From: Streptomyces tagetis
GTDB taxonomy: Bacteria; Actinomycetota; Actinomycetes; Streptomycetales; Streptomycetaceae
Assembly (NCBI RefSeq): GCF_018069565.1
Contig: NZ_JAGPNL010000001.1
Location: forward strand, 62,001 to 126,000
Reading direction: 5' to 3'
DNA length: 64,000 nt
Position 1 is the first letter of the stretch. Every line of letters starts with the position of its first letter. The translations under genes were made by a program, and so were the position numbers. Shown in pieces: positions 18,273 through 28,830 of the stretch. The notes below the pieces were generated by a model. It was not told the origin of the DNA and searched no databases. It saw only the letters and a list, made by a program, of their open reading frames with translations.

Positions 18273-18974
18273 ATGCCGTACGAACCGCCTACCCACACCG
18301 TCGAGCGCTCCCTTCGCGCCACGACCGGAGCCAAGGTCATCGCCGGTGTCGACGAGGTGGGACGCGGCGCGTGGGCCGGGCCGGTCACCGTCTGCGCGGC
18401 GGTCACCGGACTGCGCCGGCCCCCGACGGGTCTCACCGACTCCAAGCTGCTCACGCTCAAGCGGCGCACCGAACTGGCCGAGGAGTTGCGGACGTGGGTG
18501 ACCTCCTACGCCCTGGGGCACGCCTCTCCGGAGGAGATCGACTCCCTGGGGATGACGGCGGCACTGCGGCTGGCCGCGGTGCGCGCCCTGGAGGTGCTCC
18601 CGGTCCGTCCCGAGGCCGTGATCCTCGACGGCAAGCACGACTACCTCGGCCTGCCCTGGAAGGTCCGTACGGTGATCAAGGGCGATCAGTCGTGCGTGGC
18701 GGTCGCCGCCGCGTCGGTGCTCGCCAAGGTCCAGCGCGACGCCATGATGGCCGAACTGGGCACCGACCACGCGGACTTCGCTTTCGCGGACAACGCCGGG
18801 TATCCGTCGCCCGTGCACAAGGCCGCGCTGGCGGAGTGGGGGCCCACCCCGCACCACCGTTTGTCGTGGGCGTATCTTGATGCGCTGCCCCGGTGGCGGC
18901 ACCTCAAGAAGGTCCGCAGCGGGACGGACGGAAGCGCCCTGGAGATCGAGGGCCAGCTCGGCTTCGACTTCTGA
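18273..18974 (+). CDS. rnhB: Ribonuclease HII
   Basis: 233 aa. GVDEVGRG (residues 25-32) holds the first catalytic Asp-Glu pair, VILDGKHDY the next Asp, and [21 protein letters not shown] the conserved helix near the final acidic residue. It cleaves RNA in DNA:RNA hybrids and single ribonucleotides in DNA, acting in the cytoplasm during replication repair. TACGCT at 18258-18263 is a probable -10 and AAGGG a short ribosome site. It is co-directional with the next gene. Confidence 0.96.
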   Translation: MPYEPPTHTVERSLRATTGAKVIAGVDEVGRGAWAGPVTVCAAVTGLRRPPTGLTDSKLLTLKRRTELAEELRTWVTSYALGHASPEEIDSLGMTAALRLAAVRALEVLPVRPEAVILDGKHDYLGLPWKVRTVIKGDQSCVAVAAASVLAKVQRDAMMAELGTDHADFAFADNAGYPSPVHKAALAEWGPTPHHRLSWAYLDALPRWRHLKKVRSGTDGSALEIEGQLGFDF

Positions 18975-19042
18975 CGCTTCCGCTCGCGGCAACGTCCCAC
19001 CCGCCTATGCGAGCCGCACCCGTGTTTGATAAAAATCAGCCC

Positions 19043-19657
19043 ATGCCTCTCATTCCCGAGGAGCCCCAGATTTACGAGAAGGCCCAGGGTCCCCGCGCCA
19101 CACCGGCCAGCGGCCGTACCGCGCCGACCCCCCGTCCCGTACCCGGCCCCCGTCCCGTGGCTCCGCCGCGTCCCGGCCGCCCCGGCCCCTCGCGGCCGGC
19201 CCCGCCGGCGCAGCGCGCTCAGCGTGACGCGGCCGCCAAGCCCGCACCGGGCGCCGCCGCCCCGACGGGCCCCCAGACCCAGGTGATCCCGGCCGCGCCC
19301 GAGGGCGCGCTCGACGCCGCCGAGGAGGCCGTGGACCTCCTGCTGGACGCCGGACGCGCCCCCGGCGACGTACTGGTGATCACCACCGGCACTCCGCATC
19401 CGTGGGCGGCCCACGAACTGTCCTTCGGCGATGCCTCCTACTGGGCGCAGCACGACGCGGGCGACGACGTCTTCTACGCGGACGCCGCCGTCGCCGAGCG
19501 TGCCGGATCGCGCCCCGTGGCGGTCGTCGCGCTCAACGGAGGCCCCGAAGCCGCCGCCGTCACCGCCCTGTCGGCGGCCCGGTCCCGGGCCGGCGCCCTG
19601 CTGATCGTCTGCGGCGACCCGAAGCTGATCGACTCGGTGCTCGGCGCCGGCGTCTGA
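19043..19657 (+). CDS. Conserved hypothetical with proline-rich N-terminus
   Basis: 204 aa. Residues 1-85 are Pro/Arg/Ala-rich and probably disordered. Residues 90-204 form one compact domain: LDAAEEAVDLLLDAGRAPGDVLVITTGTPHPWAAHEL, ending AVTALSAARSRAGALLIVCGDPKLIDSVLGAG. That ending recalls the last motif of UvrD-type helicase C-domains (transfer of the TRAR..LIV pattern), but the Walker motifs are absent, so it cannot be an ATPase on its own. No function is assigned. AT-rich TTTGATAAAAAT just upstream gives a -10 about 7 nt from the ATG, so the message may be leaderless. It sits between rnhB and the oppositely oriented gene at 19945. Confidence 0.8.
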   Translation: MPLIPEEPQIYEKAQGPRATPASGRTAPTPRPVPGPRPVAPPRPGRPGPSRPAPPAQRAQRDAAAKPAPGAAAPTGPQTQVIPAAPEGALDAAEEAVDLLLDAGRAPGDVLVITTGTPHPWAAHELSFGDASYWAQHDAGDDVFYADAAVAERAGSRPVAVVALNGGPEAAAVTALSAARSRAGALLIVCGDPKLIDSVLGAGV

Positions 19658-19845
19658 GCGGCCCGTCGCGTCCCGGCGGACTCCCGGTGCCTTCCGGGAC
19701 CGCCGTGTCCGCGTCGCGTCCGTGAGGACCGCGGCCCGTAGGGCCCCTCCGGCGACCGGCCGTCGTCGCGGGGGAGGACGGCCCTCCGTCCGGTACGGCG
19801 CCGGTTCGCCACCGGCTCAACGGGCGTGCGGCGTACGGATCGTGA

Positions 19846-19866
19846 GGTCCGGCCGCGGGCCGGACC
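19846..19866. terminator. Hairpin between converging hypothetical genes
   Basis: GGTCCGGCC-GCG-GGCCGGACC, a perfect 9-bp stem with a 3-nt loop; no T-run. It separates the genes ending at 19657 and 19945. Confidence 0.6.
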
Positions 19867-19944
19867 GGCAGCACGGCGCGTACGACGGTCGGCGCGGTCG
19901 CCTGGGCCGGGCTCCGGTGGGACCGGCGCGCGGAGCGCGCCCGT

Positions 19945-20556
19945 TCAGCGGGCCGCCGCGCGGCGCAGCATGTCCGAGGCGACCCCGCCGCTGAGCGGGG
20001 GCGGAGGAGGAGCCTCCGACGTCGCCACGGGCTCCGGTTCGGAGAGCGCGTGCGGGCGGCGTCCGCCGCGCCCCTCGCCCATGACGTGCCAGCCGTCCCG
20101 GGTCAGCGTGATGTACGCCCCGCAGCGCAGACCGTGCAGCGTGCACGCGTCCCGCAGCCCCCACATCCAGGCGCCGTCCTCCTCCGTCCAGCGCGCGTCC
20201 CCCGCACGGCAGTAGACCAGCACCGCGGTACGGACCGGGGTGCGGCGCCGCAGATCGTGCGGGATGACCCGGCGGAGCTGGTCGAGGAGCGCGTTGCGGT
20301 ACCTCCACCCGTCGGCAGGGGCGCCCCGGTGGGTGAACGAGGCGCTGGCGCGCAGCCGTTCGTCGGGATCGAGTACGGCGACGATCGCGGTGGCGGGCCC
20401 GGGACGGTGCCGCGCGTGCAGCCCGCCCACGACCTCCCGGGGACTGCGCAGCAGCGGGATTCTGGCGGCGGCCCACTCCTCCGGTTCGAGCAGGCGGGCG
20501 GTGGGGGCGGAGGAGGACGACGGCGCCGCGGCGGACGGAGCGAATCCGAAGGTCAC
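19945..20556 (-). CDS. Conserved hypothetical protein
   Basis: 203 aa from GTG at 20556 behind GGGAGAAGC. The body reads RIPLLRSPREVVGGLHARH, AIVAVLDPDERLRASASFTHRG, then VIPHDLRRRTPVRTAVLVYCRAGDARWTEEDGAWMWGLRDAC and CGAYITLTRDGWHVMGEGRGGRRP. The TDAVLVYCR-like core and the order of motifs look like an actinobacteria-specific family usually next to the RecQ-like helicase. Alternating alpha/beta pattern suggests an enzyme-like fold, but no catalytic motif is recognised. The last 30 residues are Pro-rich. Function unknown. Confidence 0.8.
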   Translation of the reverse strand: MTFGFAPSAAAPSSSSAPTARLLEPEEWAAARIPLLRSPREVVGGLHARHRPGPATAIVAVLDPDERLRASASFTHRGAPADGWRYRNALLDQLRRVIPHDLRRRTPVRTAVLVYCRAGDARWTEEDGAWMWGLRDACTLHGLRCGAYITLTRDGWHVMGEGRGGRRPHALSEPEPVATSEAPPPPPLSGGVASDMLRRAAAR

Positions 20557-21060
20557 GCTTCTCCCTTCGGCTGCGCGCCCACACTGCGGGCGGGGTCGGA
20601 GTTCGGGGGGAGCGCGCACCGCAGCGAAGCCCTGCCGGATCACGGACGAGCCGTGCGGGGAGCGGACTTCGATTGTTCCTGTCGAACGTCATTGCGGCAA
20701 CGAGCAATTGACGTCGACGGCCGTTATCTCGCGGTGCGCGCTCTATATCCCTACCCGCAGTGACCCCGGACGACGCCCAGCACCCCGCGCCCGCACCCGG
20801 ACGAACACCCTCCGCGCCCCGCCGGGCGCCCGGCGCACCACCCTCACCGCACCGCCCGGACCAGCGACGACCCGGCAGAGAGCCGCCGGCGGCCGGGAGG
20901 CCGGACCCACGGTCACCGGCCCTCACGGCGGCGTCACCACCGCGCGCCGCGCGACCGCGCCGCGTCACCCCGCGTCGGCGTCCCCGCCGTGGCACCCGTG
21001 AGGGCAGGGTCACGCACGGTGGAGTGGCCGAGTGTCCTCCCCGTCGGGTTGCATGGGGGC
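20557..21060. other. Divergent intergenic region before the RecQ-like gene
   Basis: About 500 bp. 20680-20760 is AT-richer and contains ATTGACGTC (20706-) and TTATCTC, a candidate promoter for the helicase gene, leaving a long leader. The remainder is C-rich with no convincing gene. No LexA operator was found. Confidence 0.45.
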
Positions 21061-23220
<2,160 letters not shown>

Positions 23221-23372
23221 GCGCCGCTGTGGGGGAGGGGGCGGACCAGGGAGGCGCCTGGAGGGCCTGTGGGGAGGGTCGGGCCGGAGGCGCGGCTGGT
23301 GGGTGATGTGTCCCTGATGGGAGTTATCCACAGGTCGAAGCGGAATCTCCCGATTCGCGGGATCGTCGGGGC

Positions 23373-25283
23373 ATGACGCATCACAGCGAACCGACGGGCC
23401 CCTTCGACCGCTTCGACCGCTTCGACCGCTCCGGTGGCTCCAACCGCTCCGGTAGCTCCGACCGCCGCGGCGGCTCCGATCTCTCCGGCAGCTCCGGCCA
23501 CTTCGACGATTCCGGCCCCTCCGGGGGCGCGCGGCCCGGTCCGGCGGTCCCGGTCCCGGACTTGTCCGCGAACCCGGGACCGGCTCCGGTGCCGGTCCCG
23601 CACGGCGGCCTCCCCGACGAGGCGCAGGTCACCCTGAGGACCCCGGCCGAGCTGGCCGAGGCGCTGCCCTACCTGCTCGGATACCGGCCGGAGGACAGCA
23701 TCGTCCTGGCCGCCCTGCGGGACCGGGACGGCCGGGGACGCCTCGGCGGCCGGGCCCGGCTCGGCATCCCGGCGGACGAGGGCGACTGGGCCGACGCGGC
23801 ACGGCAGTTGGCCCACGGCCTGATCGCCGGAAGCGAGCGGCGGGGCGTCCGTCCCGAGCAGATGGTCGCCTTCCTCTGCCAGGACCCGGCCCCGGGCGAG
23901 ACGGGCCGGCAGGTGATGACCCGGCTGAGGCCGCTGGCCCAGGCCCTGCGGGTGGCGTGCGGGGTCCTCGACGTGCCGGTGGTGGAGGCGCTGTGCGTCT
24001 CGGACGGCCGCTTCTGGTCGTACTGCTGCGACGACGTGGAGTGCTGCCCGCCCGAGGGCGCCGCCCTGGGGCTGCCGGGCACGTCCGTGGTGGCCGCCGC
24101 GGCCACCTACGCGGGCATCCAGGTCCGCGGTTCGCTGGGCGAGCTGCGCGTCCGGCTGCTGCCCCGCCAGGACGCGGCGGCCCGGGGCCAGGAGGCCGCC
24201 CTCGACGCGGCGGGCCTGACCCTGGTCTCGCGGCTCCTCGACGACGGCTGCCGCCCGGAGGTGGAGGCCGAGACCCTGGAGCTGGCGGAGGGGATCATGC
24301 GCCGGCTCTCCGACGCCGGGCCCGTGTCCGGGGTGTCCGCGCAGGACGCCCGCGACGACCGCCTGCTGCGTGACGACGAGGCGGCGGCGCTGATCCTCGG
24401 CCTCCAGGACCGGGCCACCCGGGACCGCGCCGCCGAGTGGATGGAGGGCGCCGACGCCGGACCCGCGCTGCGCCTGTGGCGGGCCCTCTCCCGCCGCTGC
24501 ACCGGGGCGTACGGCGAACACGCGGCGGCGACCCTCGCCCTCGCCGGCTGGGTCGCCTGGTCCACCGGAGACGAGCTGGAGGCCCGCGAAGCTCTCGCCA
24601 TGGCGCTCGGGGCGGACCCCGACTACCTCTTCGCCCGGCTGCTGCACCGGGCGTGCAACGAGGGCCTGGACCCCGAATCCGTCCGCCGCTGCCTCCGCGC
24701 GGAGCGCGATCGCCGCGAACCGGAGGGCGGTGCTGGTGTGGAGGGTCCGGAGGGCACGCAGGGCACGGAGGCGGCGAGCGGTGAGGCGCAGGGCGCCGAG
24801 GCGTCCGGCGGGGACGCGCGGGGTGCCGGGTCGGCGTGGGAGCGGGCGGACGCGGGCGGTGTTGATACCGGCACCGGGGAGGCGAGCGGCGACGGGGAGG
24901 GCGCTGACGGGGTGCCGGATGCTCCGGGGTGGGGCGAAGACCCCGGGAGGGGCGAGCGGGGTGAGCGGGGTGAGCCGGTCGAGGAGGTGACGGCCGTACG
25001 GACGCCCTCCCGCCGCCGGGGTCTTGTCCGCCCCGGTACGTCGCCCGGCGGTGTCCGCTCCCGGACGCGGGCCAGGATGCGGGCGACGGCGCGGGCGCAC
25101 GGCCGGGCACCGGGCGCGACGGTGATCCGCCCCCGGACCCCGGTGGGCGGTACACACCCCGGTGAGGCGCGGATGAACCGCGCGCGGGCACGGGCGGCGC
25201 GGCAGGACGTCACCGGCCTGTGGAGCCCCGGCCCGGGAGGGGCGCACGCCGGGGGAGCGCGGGACGGAGGGAGCGCTGAGTGA
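23373..25283 (+). CDS. DUF4192 protein with repetitive N-terminus
   Basis: 636 aa. Residues 10-55 are tandem FDR and Ser/Gly repeats (FDRFDRFDRSGGSNRSGSS). The DUF4192 domain spans about 85-440: LRTPAELAEALPYLLGYRPEDSIVLAAL, FWSYCCDDVECCPPEG and a C-terminal helical part with RLLHRACNEGLDP. The last ~180 residues are an acidic-then-basic disordered tail ending in Arg-rich HTGEARMNRARARAARQ-like sequence. DUF4192 is an actinobacterial family of unknown function with a conserved Cys cluster; four Cys here (CCDDVECC) could bind metal. It follows the RecQ-like gene by 152 bp. Confidence 0.85.
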   Translation: MTHHSEPTGPFDRFDRFDRSGGSNRSGSSDRRGGSDLSGSSGHFDDSGPSGGARPGPAVPVPDLSANPGPAPVPVPHGGLPDEAQVTLRTPAELAEALPYLLGYRPEDSIVLAALRDRDGRGRLGGRARLGIPADEGDWADAARQLAHGLIAGSERRGVRPEQMVAFLCQDPAPGETGRQVMTRLRPLAQALRVACGVLDVPVVEALCVSDGRFWSYCCDDVECCPPEGAALGLPGTSVVAAAATYAGIQVRGSLGELRVRLLPRQDAAARGQEAALDAAGLTLVSRLLDDGCRPEVEAETLELAEGIMRRLSDAGPVSGVSAQDARDDRLLRDDEAAALILGLQDRATRDRAAEWMEGADAGPALRLWRALSRRCTGAYGEHAAATLALAGWVAWSTGDELEAREALAMALGADPDYLFARLLHRACNEGLDPESVRRCLRAERDRREPEGGAGVEGPEGTQGTEAASGEAQGAEASGGDARGAGSAWERADAGGVDTGTGEASGDGEGADGVPDAPGWGEDPGRGERGERGEPVEEVTAVRTPSRRRGLVRPGTSPGGVRSRTRARMRATARAHGRAPGATVIRPRTPVGGTHPGEARMNRARARAARQDVTGLWSPGPGGAHAGGARDGGSAE

Positions 25284-25696
25284 CCACCGGACGCGGTGGC
25301 CGCCGGCCCGCCGACGGCACCTGACCGGCCTCCCGGCCCCGGGAGGGGACACCGCAGGCCCGCCCTCCCCACGGGGCGAGGGACCACGAGACGGCCCCGG
25401 GAGCACGACCGAACCGGAGAACACCGTACGGACGGAGCACGGGCCTCTCGCCCGCCCCGGAGACCCGGCGCACCGGCCCCAGACCCCTCGGGGGCGGAAG
25501 CCGCGGCCACCATCCGGAGACGGTCTGACCTGGCCGCGAGCCGACGAGAACGGAGAACGCCCGAGAGTCTCCGACCTCGCCCCGGGCCGCGTCCCGAGCG
25601 AGGGGCGAGCGCTCGGACGAGCCCCACCGGGCCTCCGTCCGAACCTCGTCCGAACCTCGTCCGGGCCTCCGCCCGCGGTGCTCGGCGAAGGGCGTG
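25284..25696. other. Intergenic, no gene recognised
   Basis: About 410 bp of C/G-rich sequence between the DUF4192 gene and the NUDIX gene. No recognisable coding pattern or strong hairpin was found; it may be the long 3' region of the former. Confidence 0.45.
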
Positions 25697-25698
25697 TT

Positions 25699-25722
25699 TA
25701 TCGTCAGGCAGACGACTATGAT
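25699..25722 (+). promoter_or_regulatory. Promoter and possible operator of the NUDIX gene
   Basis: An imperfect inverted repeat TTATCGTC-AGGCA-GACGACTA runs into the -10 element TATGAT (25717-25722). The start ATG lies 6 nt further, so transcription and translation would begin together. The overlap suggests self-repression by the winged-helix half of the encoded protein. Confidence 0.5.
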
Positions 25723-25728
25723 CGCCGC

Positions 25729-26484
25729 ATGCCCTACGACCCGTCAGCCTTTCCGCCCTTTGCCGTCACCGTGGACCTGGTCGTGCTGACCGTGCGCCGT
25801 CACTCCCTGTGCGCACTGGCGGTACGCCGGGGCGAGCCTCCGTTCCAGGGCCGCTGGGCCCTGCCCGGCGGATTCGTCCGGGCCGACGAGGACCTGTCGC
25901 AGGCGGCGGCGCGGGAACTGGCGGAGGAGACGGGGCTGCGCGTGCACGACCCGGCCGCCCCCGCCCAGGACAACGGCGCCCATCTGGAGCAACTCGCCAC
26001 CTACGGCGATCCGGAGCGCGATCCCCGGATGCGGGTGGTCAGCGTCGCCCACCTCGCCCTCGCCCCCGACCTCCCGGCACCCCGGGCGGGCGGCGACGCC
26101 AGCAACGCGCGCTGGGCGCCGGTCGAGGAGCTGCTGGAGGAGGGCCTCGGCCGGGACGGGGAACAGGCGGCGCCGCTCGCCTTCGATCACGGCCGCATCC
26201 TCGCGGACGGGGTCGAACGGGCTCGCTCCAAGATCGAGTACTCGTCGCTGGCCACCGCTTTCTGCCCGCCCGAGTTCACCGTCGGGGAGCTGCGCCGCGT
26301 CTACGAGGCGGTGTGGAGCGTGGCGCTCGACCCGCGCAACTTCCACCGCAAGGTGACGGGCACCCCGGGGTTCCTCGTCCCGACCGGCGGGACGACCACC
26401 CGGCAGGGCGGCCGGCCGGCCCAGCTCTTCCGGGCCGGCGGCGCCACCCTGCTCAACCCGCCGATGCTGCGCCCCGAAGTGTGA
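25729..26484 (+). CDS. NUDIX hydrolase with C-terminal winged helix (NrtR-like)
   Basis: 251 aa. The Nudix box is intact: a G-x5-E-x7-REUxEExGU pattern running GGFVRADEDL ... RELAEETGL (about residues 46-69). The C-terminal 80 residues (FTVGELRRVYEAVW, NFHRKVTGTPGFLVPTG) match the winged-helix half of NrtR-like proteins, which regulate NAD metabolism and bind ADP-ribose in the Nudix half. Because the catalytic residues are kept, it may still hydrolyse ADP-ribose-type substrates rather than only sense them. No NAD-synthesis gene is adjacent, so its targets are elsewhere or it is self-regulating. Leaderless start likely. Confidence 0.85.
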   Translation: MPYDPSAFPPFAVTVDLVVLTVRRHSLCALAVRRGEPPFQGRWALPGGFVRADEDLSQAAARELAEETGLRVHDPAAPAQDNGAHLEQLATYGDPERDPRMRVVSVAHLALAPDLPAPRAGGDASNARWAPVEELLEEGLGRDGEQAAPLAFDHGRILADGVERARSKIEYSSLATAFCPPEFTVGELRRVYEAVWSVALDPRNFHRKVTGTPGFLVPTGGTTTRQGGRPAQLFRAGGATLLNPPMLRPEV

Positions 26485-26663
26485 CGCCGGGCCCCGGTCG
26501 GGCCCCGCCACGGGCCGCGGCCGGGCCCCGTGGCGGGTCCACCGGCGGGGCGCCGGGTCCGGCACACGAACGGCCGGTCAGAGGGGGCTCGGGCCGGACG
26601 TTCCCTGCTCCCAGCGGCGTACGGTGACCGAAAAATCCGATATGGCGCGCTATCTTGCTGCGG

Positions 26664-28670
26664 GTGATCCAGGTCTTCGGATTGACCAGCAGCCCTCGCA
26701 AGGAGCTTCCGCCCGCCGTCGACGACATCTCCTTCGAGGCGCGGGCGGGTCGCGTCACCGCGCTGCTCGGAGCATCGGGCGCCGGCAAGACGACGGCGCT
26801 CAGACTCATGCTCGAACTCCAACCCGGGCGCGGCATCACCTACTTCAGGGGCCGCCCGCTGCACCGCATCGCCCATCCGGTGCGTGAGGTGGGCGTGCTG
26901 CTCGGCGAGGTGCCGGGACACCCCGCCCGCACCGTCCGCGGCCACGTCCGGATGCTGTGCGCGGCGGCGGGCGTCCCGCCCCGGCGCGGGGACGAGGCCC
27001 TGGAGGCGGCCGGCCTCGTCAGTCTGCGCGACCAGCGGCTCGGTGCCCTCTCCCGGGGCATGGACCGTCGGCTCGGCCTGGCCTGCGCCCTGCTGGGCGA
27101 TCCGCACACCCTGGTGCTCGACGACCCGGCCGGCGCCCTGTCCGCGCGCGAGGCCCGGTGGCTGCACGAAGCCCTGCGGGCCCACGCCGACGACGGCGGC
27201 GCGGTGCTCTTCACCACGGCCGACCCCAAGGAGGCGGCGCGCGTGGCCGACCGGGTCGTCACCCTCGACCGGGGCCGGCTCGCGGCCGACCAGGAGGCGG
27301 CGGAGTTCTCCCGTACCCGGCTGCGCCCCCGGGTGGCCGTCCGTACGCCGCACGCCGCCCGGCTGGCCGCGCTCCTCACCAAGGAGGCGCGGGCGGGGCG
27401 GCGTTCGGTCGAGATCGTGCGGGAGAGCGGCAACCGCCTCGCGGTGTACGGCAGTACGTGTGCCGACATCGGCGAGGCCGCGTACCGACACGGCGTCCTC
27501 GTCCACCAACTGGCCGACGAGATCGGCGACATGGGCCCGGGGGCGGGCGGGACTCCCACCCCCGCCGCACCACCGGCCCCTCGTCAGCCGGCCACCCCCG
27601 ACCTCGCCGTCCCGGCCGCCGCCTCCGCCCACCTCGCCGTGGAGACCACGGCGACCCCCTCGCCGGCCTCGGAAGCCTCACCAGCCCCACAGGGCTCGAC
27701 AGCCCCCAAGGCCCTGAAGCCCCCACAGGCCCCGCCCGCAACCGCCCCCACCCGCCCGTCAACCCCCACACGCGCCCTCACCGCGCAAACGCCGGCCCCC
27801 GCCCGACCCCCCGGCACACCCGCCCCCGACCCCTCACGCACCCCCCGAGATCCCCTCACCCCCCTCTCCCCGCTCCCGCCCCCCATCTCCCGCCGCTCCG
27901 CTCCCAGCCCCCTCCGGCCGCTCCGCTACGAACTGCGCCGCGTGACCGGCATCCGTACCGGCTTCCTCGTCGGGGCCGGGGTCCTGCTGGTCTCCGCCGT
28001 CACCGCCGTGCTCCTGGCCCGCGTCGGCCACACCCCGCAGCCGCGCCTGCTGGCCGCCTGGCCCCGGGAACTGCCGCTGCCGCCCGCGGCCCTCGGCGCC
28101 GGGCTGCTCGGTGCGCTCGCCTTCGGCGACGAGTTCCGCCACCCCGCGCTGGCCGCGGACCGGGGCACGGTGCCCCGCCGGCTGGGACTGCTGGCCGCCA
28201 AACTCGCCGTCTCCGGCCTCACCGCGGTCGTCCTCGCCCTCCTCACGGTCGGCTGCGACGCCGAACTCCTGCACCTGTTCTACGGGCCGGAGCTGAGCGG
28301 TGTCCCGGCCGGCTGGCCCGCGCTGGGGGCGGCCTGGCTCGGCCTCGTCGTGGGGTGCGCGTGGGCCGGGGTGCTGGCCGCGGGGCTGTTCCGCTCCACC
28401 TCGGCCGGGCTCGCGGCGGTGGTCGCCGTCCCGGTCCTCGTCGTCCCCCTCGTACAGAAGGCGTGGCACGGTCCGTCCGTGCGCAGCGCCGCCGGACTGC
28501 CGATGCGCGTGCGCGAGGTGCTGCTCACCCAGTGGCCCTTCGGCGGGGGGCGTTACGTGGTCGAGGTGCTGCGGATGATCGCCCAACCCGTGGGCAGCGC
28601 CCTGTCGTTGTCGCTGACCATGTTGCTCTCTGCCTATCTGGTCATGTCATTGCGGAGCAGGGCCCGATGA
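26664..28670 (+). CDS. One-piece ABC transporter with degenerate ATPase site
   Basis: 668 aa from GTG at 26664, 7 nt after TATCTT (a TTG at 26655 is the alternative). Residues 1-210 form a nucleotide-binding domain: Walker A GASGAGKTT (36-44), signature LSRGM (129-133, normally LSGGQ/M), Walker B LVLDDP (150-155) with Asp154 where Glu is catalytic, and Ala186 in place of the H-loop His. Residues 290-420 are a Pro/Thr/Ala-rich linker. Residues 425-665 hold about six membrane segments of the ABC-2 type. Fused ATPase-permease genes of this kind occur in Streptomyces near whiH. Degraded catalytic residues suggest weak or regulatory ATP use. Substrate unknown. Confidence 0.85.
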   Translation: MIQVFGLTSSPRKELPPAVDDISFEARAGRVTALLGASGAGKTTALRLMLELQPGRGITYFRGRPLHRIAHPVREVGVLLGEVPGHPARTVRGHVRMLCAAAGVPPRRGDEALEAAGLVSLRDQRLGALSRGMDRRLGLACALLGDPHTLVLDDPAGALSAREARWLHEALRAHADDGGAVLFTTADPKEAARVADRVVTLDRGRLAADQEAAEFSRTRLRPRVAVRTPHAARLAALLTKEARAGRRSVEIVRESGNRLAVYGSTCADIGEAAYRHGVLVHQLADEIGDMGPGAGGTPTPAAPPAPRQPATPDLAVPAAASAHLAVETTATPSPASEASPAPQGSTAPKALKPPQAPPATAPTRPSTPTRALTAQTPAPARPPGTPAPDPSRTPRDPLTPLSPLPPPISRRSAPSPLRPLRYELRRVTGIRTGFLVGAGVLLVSAVTAVLLARVGHTPQPRLLAAWPRELPLPPAALGAGLLGALAFGDEFRHPALAADRGTVPRRLGLLAAKLAVSGLTAVVLALLTVGCDAELLHLFYGPELSGVPAGWPALGAAWLGLVVGCAWAGVLAAGLFRSTSAGLAAVVAVPVLVVPLVQKAWHGPSVRSAAGLPMRVREVLLTQWPFGGGRYVVEVLRMIAQPVGSALSLSLTMLLSAYLVMSLRSRAR

Positions 28671-28830
28671 GCCGTCCGTCCCCTTCCGGTCCGAGCGTGT
28701 GCGCAACTCCCCGGGGAACGCCCATTTCTTTCCGATAAGGCGTCAATTGCGACGGGGTGAGCGATCACCCTTTCGTGTGCTTTTCACCAAAGCCCTCAAG
28801 GGAGTTGGGGCCAACGCCGACAAAGGATGC
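28671..28830 (+). promoter_or_regulatory. whiH promoter region
   Basis: TCCGATAA at 28731-28738 matches seven of eight bases of the sigma-WhiG -10 element GCCGATAA; no TAAA stands at the usual 16-nt spacing, so the match is incomplete. GGGTGA-GCGA-TCACCC (28755-28770) is a perfect inverted repeat within the leader and is a candidate site for WhiH autoregulation. The leader to the GTG is about 85 nt. Confidence 0.5.

Noticed and set aside
20670..20720. LexA operator before the RecQ-like gene
   Set aside because: TCGAACGTCATTG has only the left half of an SOS box.
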